Positions 28,204 through 30,958 of a stretch of DNA of 30,958 nt are shown piece by piece. Each line of letters starts with the position of its first letter. Within the stretch, counting starts at the first letter, position 1. A program made the position numbers and the translations under genes. The stretch is taken from assembly GCA_023375785.1 (NCBI GenBank), contig SZWC01006721.1, forward strand, positions 65,380 to 96,337, given 5' to 3'. The notes below the pieces were generated by a model. The model saw nothing but the letters and a program-made list of their open reading frames with translations, had not been told where the DNA came from and searched no databases. Origin of the DNA: Penium margaritaceum. Its lineage: Eukaryota; Streptophyta; Zygnematophyceae; Desmidiales; Peniaceae.

Positions 28204-28458
28204 ACCGTTATTGTTATCGTGGTGTATGCAGTGTGTTCTCCCTGCTGACCCGTTTGGGCTCAGCGGGGGTGACGGGGCCCGGTGCGGCTAGCTGCCGGCG
28301 CCCCTACTTAAGCCAGCTAGGGGCTCATTTGTACTCTCTCCTTGTTCTTTATATTAAGCGTTCCAGACTTAGCCAAATTCTTGCCGTCTTGCATCGCACT
28401 CACACACATAGCTCATGTTCATTTTTGCATGGGCCTGCATGCCCTAAAATCATTTCCA

Positions 28459-29002
28459 ATTAATGATAGCCCCATTGAGAAAACGGACCGCGGGAGATGG
28501 TCACCGAGAAAACCCCGGAGACAACGTGAGGGCACGTCGGCTGGTGTTGATACTATCAATGCGGTCATCGCGTGTCGCAACAAACCAGAGAGCCATGGTG
28601 ACAAGCCCAAGGGTCACCGTGGCTGACACACCAGTTGGGACCCCTCATAAAATGTGACAAGCTCAAGTGCTCGTATAAGGCATCAAGAGAAGCTGTCAAT
28701 AGTGAGTGAACAGTCCAGCACAGGTAGTATTGAGTGTGTTTAAGGCTGTTAAATCGAGATCGAGACGAGAAATCTCGATCTCGAAGTCGGTCTTGAACCT
28801 TTCCGTACAAGAGGTCTCGTCCCGTCGGTCAAGACCGAGAAACTCTCGATCTCGTNGTAGAAAATTTAGTATTCGCAAACCTTTAACGTGATTGTACAAT
28901 GTGTGTCTTCTCACTTATCTACGTACCGATCCTACAACCTTCACGTATAAAGGCCTTGGCACTGTTGTGATGTTGTCAGTCATACACAGTTGTACAGTTG
29001 GT
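28459..29002. other. Inter-element DNA with palindromic CTCGATCTCG repeats, no gene
   Basis: Lies between the 3' LTR of the CCHC element and the next LTR. CGAGATCGAGA and TCTCGATCTCG form a 12-bp stem at 28754-28765/28773-28784 (with the outer T-A pair). TCTCGATCTCG recurs at 28844-28854, after CGGTCAAGACCG, itself a short palindrome. A single N is at 28856. No coding signal. Confidence 0.6.
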
Positions 29003-29596
29003 TGTGACCACTCGGCCGTGTCCATGCTCGTGCAGATCCTTGAGGGCGACCCAGCTGGAGACAGAGTTCCCTGAGGTGATTCTCCACCCGCTGGAGGCAG
29101 CCTGGCAGCCTACCCAGTGTACCAGAGGGCTCCCACAGCCCACGGACTACGTTTGGAGGTCTTCAGGATTTTCTCGGTGGACAGCCCTGCCAGGCTAATT
29201 TACATGTTTGTTTTCTTACACTCTCCGGCTGTTCCCGGACGTAGGCGTGTGACCAGTCGTTGTGTCTGTGTTTTCGTTGTGCATCCGTAGGATCAGACGG
29301 TGCTCCGTTTGGACGCTTGTGCGCAGAATTATGGCCAAAACAGTGGTTTTGGGACGGTTCAGGTTTGACAGGCACCGCCGTGTGCGCCACCCGCCGTGAG
29401 CCACGGCGGCTATTTATGTTGTGGACCTGTCATTTTTTATCCCTCTCTGCATTAACTTCAGTTGAAGCTTGAGATACAAGTGCACGTGTCTCTCCCTACC
29501 CTTGCTGTCCCTTGCATGACCTGTGTGTCAACTAGCCAGACCCGTGCTGTCAGGCTAGCAAGCAGAAAGGCTAGGAAGCTTCCTGGAATCTTTTCA
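29003..29596 (+). mobile_element. 5' LTR, family A
   Basis: 594 bp starting TGTGACCACTCGG and ending ATCTTTTCA, with the PBS immediately after. Homologous end to end to the reverse-oriented copy at 14776-15379. A TATA-like TATTTAT lies at 29411-29417. The palindrome AGGAAGCTTCCT sits just before the end, as in the other copy. The boundaries are well supported because two copies and the PBS agree. Confidence 0.9.
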
Positions 29597-29609
29597 TGGT
29601 ATCAGAGCA
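29597..29609 (+). other. Primer-binding site
   Basis: TGGTATCAGAGCA directly abuts the CA end of the LTR at 29596. Initiator tRNA-Met type. Confidence 0.95.
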
Positions 29610-30400
29610 GGCAAGCCAGTGCTCTTCGTGCTGCGCAGCAGAGACGCAGCAGCTGCAGCAGCAGTGAGCAGCAGCAGTGGCAGCAACCCACAGCAGCAGT
29701 AGCAGGTCCTGGTTGGACCCATCACCACCCTGAGTCGCTTGAAGCGACAAGAGCACACAGCGACGCATATGCCATCATCCTGATGCGTCAGAAACCGCAA
29801 CGGCAGGTTCGTGCTGCAGCTGCAGCGTGCCAAAACGGCTTGAGGCCGTTAGCGCCCTTGTGCGCAGCAGCAGCCGGTCCGAGGCCGCCCGTGTGGCGAC
29901 TTGGAGCGGCAAACCGGGCGAGCAACAGCACCATCAGCGAGCAACAGCAGCAGCGGCAACCATGGCCACTCAGGCACCAGAGGCACCAGTACCTTTTGTA
30001 GGTGCTGACTCCAGCCGTGCAGCGTCCTGGAAGCCGCACGGACGTGGAGGAGCCGCAGACGCAAATGGCGTCAGCCGCCATCCTCTCTTCACCCGCCTGT
30101 GCCGGACTCAAAGAGCCACCAAAAGTTGCGCGCTATGGCTCGTCGGAAAGCTTAGATCTCAAGCTTTCCATTGCGCCCTTTCTCGCCTCATTTGGAGCTC
30201 TGTAGCCTCCAGCATTCATCGTTCCGCATCACTGATTTGAATTTTTCATTTTTTCGGCCTGAGCACAAAATCAGGTCGTTTTGGCCTTTTCCCCCACTTT
30301 TTGAAGACGAAAATTTCACCATTGTCTTCAGAATCCTCAGACGCCTCTGTGGTCCAAATTTCGCTTCATTTGGACAACCTTCAATTTTTAGTGGTGAAAA

Positions 30401-30446
30401 TTTAAATTCTTAAATTTTCAGCACTTTAAATTCTTAAATTTTCAGC
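30401..30446 (+). repeat. 22-bp perfect direct repeat in the leader
   Basis: TTTAAATTCTTAAATTTTCA followed by GC occurs at 30401-30422 and again at 30425-30446. Each unit looks like a U-rich tract ending in CAG, so it might duplicate a 3' splice site upstream of the gag start. Confidence 0.75.
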
Positions 30447-30542
30447 CGGTTTTTTTGTCAGAAGGTCGACTTTTGCCACTGTCCTAAATCGGCAAGAAAC
30501 GCTGACGGTTCTACCTTCGGACGACTTTCGTACCGCCTCAGC

Positions 30543-30958
30543 ATGGAGCCGAGCAGCTCCAAGGGCAAGGAGCTGGAGGACACCGTCACGAGCGGGGGCC
30601 GCAGCCCACGCTCAAAGGCGATTGACTTCCTGCTGGTGGAGCAGTCGTCACTCCGCCAGCGCCAAGATGAGCAGTCAGCTACGCTACGACAGATCCGCGA
30701 TGCCTTGGTCTCTCTGTCTGGGACACCGGGATATCAGCCCAGGAGAGAGAGAGAGAGGCAACCCCATCGGCCCAGGAGTCTGCTGGCCCCACTGCCGCCC
30801 CTGCGCAGAGACGAGAGTCCATGGTCGAGGAGTGGGATCAGGCGCCACCTCCCACTGGGGAGGACGCGCTTTGCCGGCTGATGGAGCAGATGAGGAGCCT
30901 GCGCATTGAGACACCGGCGCCCAGTCCGAGGGGACAGCAGCAGCAGCAGCAGCAGCAG
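30543..30958 (+). pseudogene. gag: Gag-like ORF start, frameshifted at a GA run, runs off the window
   Basis: The ATG at 30543 opens MEPSSSKGKELEDTVTSGG, then FLLVEQSSLRQRQDEQ and LRQIRDALVSLSGTPGYQP, a hydrophilic coiled-coil-like N-terminus. At the GA dinucleotide run 30743-30757 the frame stops making sense and ends at 30879. The adjacent frame then reads AQESAGPTAAPAQRRESMVE, EWDQAPPPTGEDALCRLMEQ and MRSLRIETPAPSPRG before polyglutamine at the window edge. Slippage of the dinucleotide run explains this. Gag is inferred from position after LTR, PBS and leader; no capsid or knuckle motif is visible yet. Confidence 0.6.
30935..30958 (+). repeat. (CAG)8 microsatellite at the window edge
   Basis: Eight CAG triplets, polyglutamine in the gag-like frame. 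Continues outside the window. Confidence 0.9.

Larger units (their letters stand above)
22336..28458 (+). mobile_element. Non-autonomous LTR retrotransposon with one CCHC ORF
   Basis: The components are a truncated 5' LTR (22336-22603), PBS (22607), a 1.8-kb repeat-rich leader, one long ORF (24655-26364, continuing past stops to 26880), polypurine tract (27111-27120) and complete 3' LTR (27121-28458). No protease, integrase, RT or RNase H motif occurs anywhere between the LTRs, so movement would need enzymes from another element. This architecture resembles plant gag-only elements (often called TR-GAG) or large derivatives. Low LTR divergence makes it the youngest recognisable element in the window. 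The single N at 22626 and the 259-bp duplication around it are probably assembly artefacts. Confidence 0.82.
27121..28458 (+). mobile_element. Complete 3' LTR (family B), 1338 bp
   Basis: Starts TGTTGTGTGGACC after the polypurine tract and ends TTTCCA; beyond that, similarity to the 5' LTR side persists only for ATT. U3 is about 1.2 kb and contains six hairpin motifs, a GT microsatellite and the GC-rich palindromes. The TATA-like box is at 28349. The last 268 bp match the truncated 5' LTR. No target-site duplication can be checked because the 5' LTR start is missing. Confidence 0.82.
29003..30958 (+). mobile_element. LTR retrotransposon entering the window's right edge
   Basis: 5' LTR, PBS, a 0.9-kb leader (CAG-rich at 29636-29960, AT-rich near 30230-30450) and the start of a gag-like ORF at 30543. 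The polymerase region lies outside the window, so its superfamily is not shown. The LTR match to the copy beside copia relic (b), and the gag resemblance to relic (c), both favour Ty1/copia. Confidence 0.8.

Overview
This is a stretch of a eukaryotic nuclear genome, almost certainly a streptophyte (land plant or charophyte green alga). The evidence is plant-type LTR retrotransposons: primer-binding sites matching the 3' end of initiator tRNA-Met (TGGTATCAGAGC), a Ty3/gypsy polyprotein ending in a chromodomain, and several Ty1/copia relics. The species cannot be fixed from the sequence. I see no bacterial genes, rRNA, tRNA gene or CRISPR. Almost everything recognisable is a transposable element in some state of decay, embedded in simple repeats and unassignable sequence. 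Three sequence gaps are present (125 N at 16415-16539, single N at 22626 and 28856); the first two are flanked by exact duplications that look like unmerged contig ends.

Layout. 1-1115: trinucleotide and purine-rich low-complexity DNA. 1116-3100: no recognisable gene. 3110-5222 and 11266-12819 (both minus): two collinear parts of what looks like one Ty3/gypsy chromovirus, split inside reverse transcriptase by about 6 kb of other DNA (5223-11265). That insert holds diverged tandem repeats, a decamer minisatellite, and the 5' part of a Ty1/copia element on the plus strand (primer-binding site, gag, zinc knuckle). 13080-14400 (minus): Ala-rich segments with acceptor-like splice signals, possibly a host gene fragment. 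14776-18130 (minus): a Ty1/copia relic, probably with its 3' LTR. 18615-21540 (plus): a second Ty1/copia relic (gag-like region, protease, integrase), head-to-head with the first. 22336-28458 (plus): the best preserved element, a non-autonomous LTR retrotransposon with a truncated 5' LTR, a PBS, a long repeat-rich leader, one CCHC zinc-knuckle ORF, a polypurine tract and a complete 1338-bp 3' LTR. 29003-30958 (plus): the 5' LTR, PBS, leader and start of gag of another element that runs out of the window; its LTR is the same family as the copy at 14776-15379.

The most interesting signal is in U3 of the 3' LTR of the non-autonomous element. Six copies of a ~49-nt motif, each bounded by GGTCGAGACC-like and GAGGAGACC-like boxes, lie between 27261 and 28203. 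Five of them can fold the same bulged hairpin (6 bp, 1-nt bulge, 3 bp, 7-nt loop), and arm differences are largely compensatory. Because U3 lies in the 3' untranslated part of the element's RNA, this may be a repeated structured RNA element (packaging, export or stability), or else a repeated DNA-binding module of the promoter. The element encodes no visible polymerase, so it would depend on enzymes from an autonomous relative.
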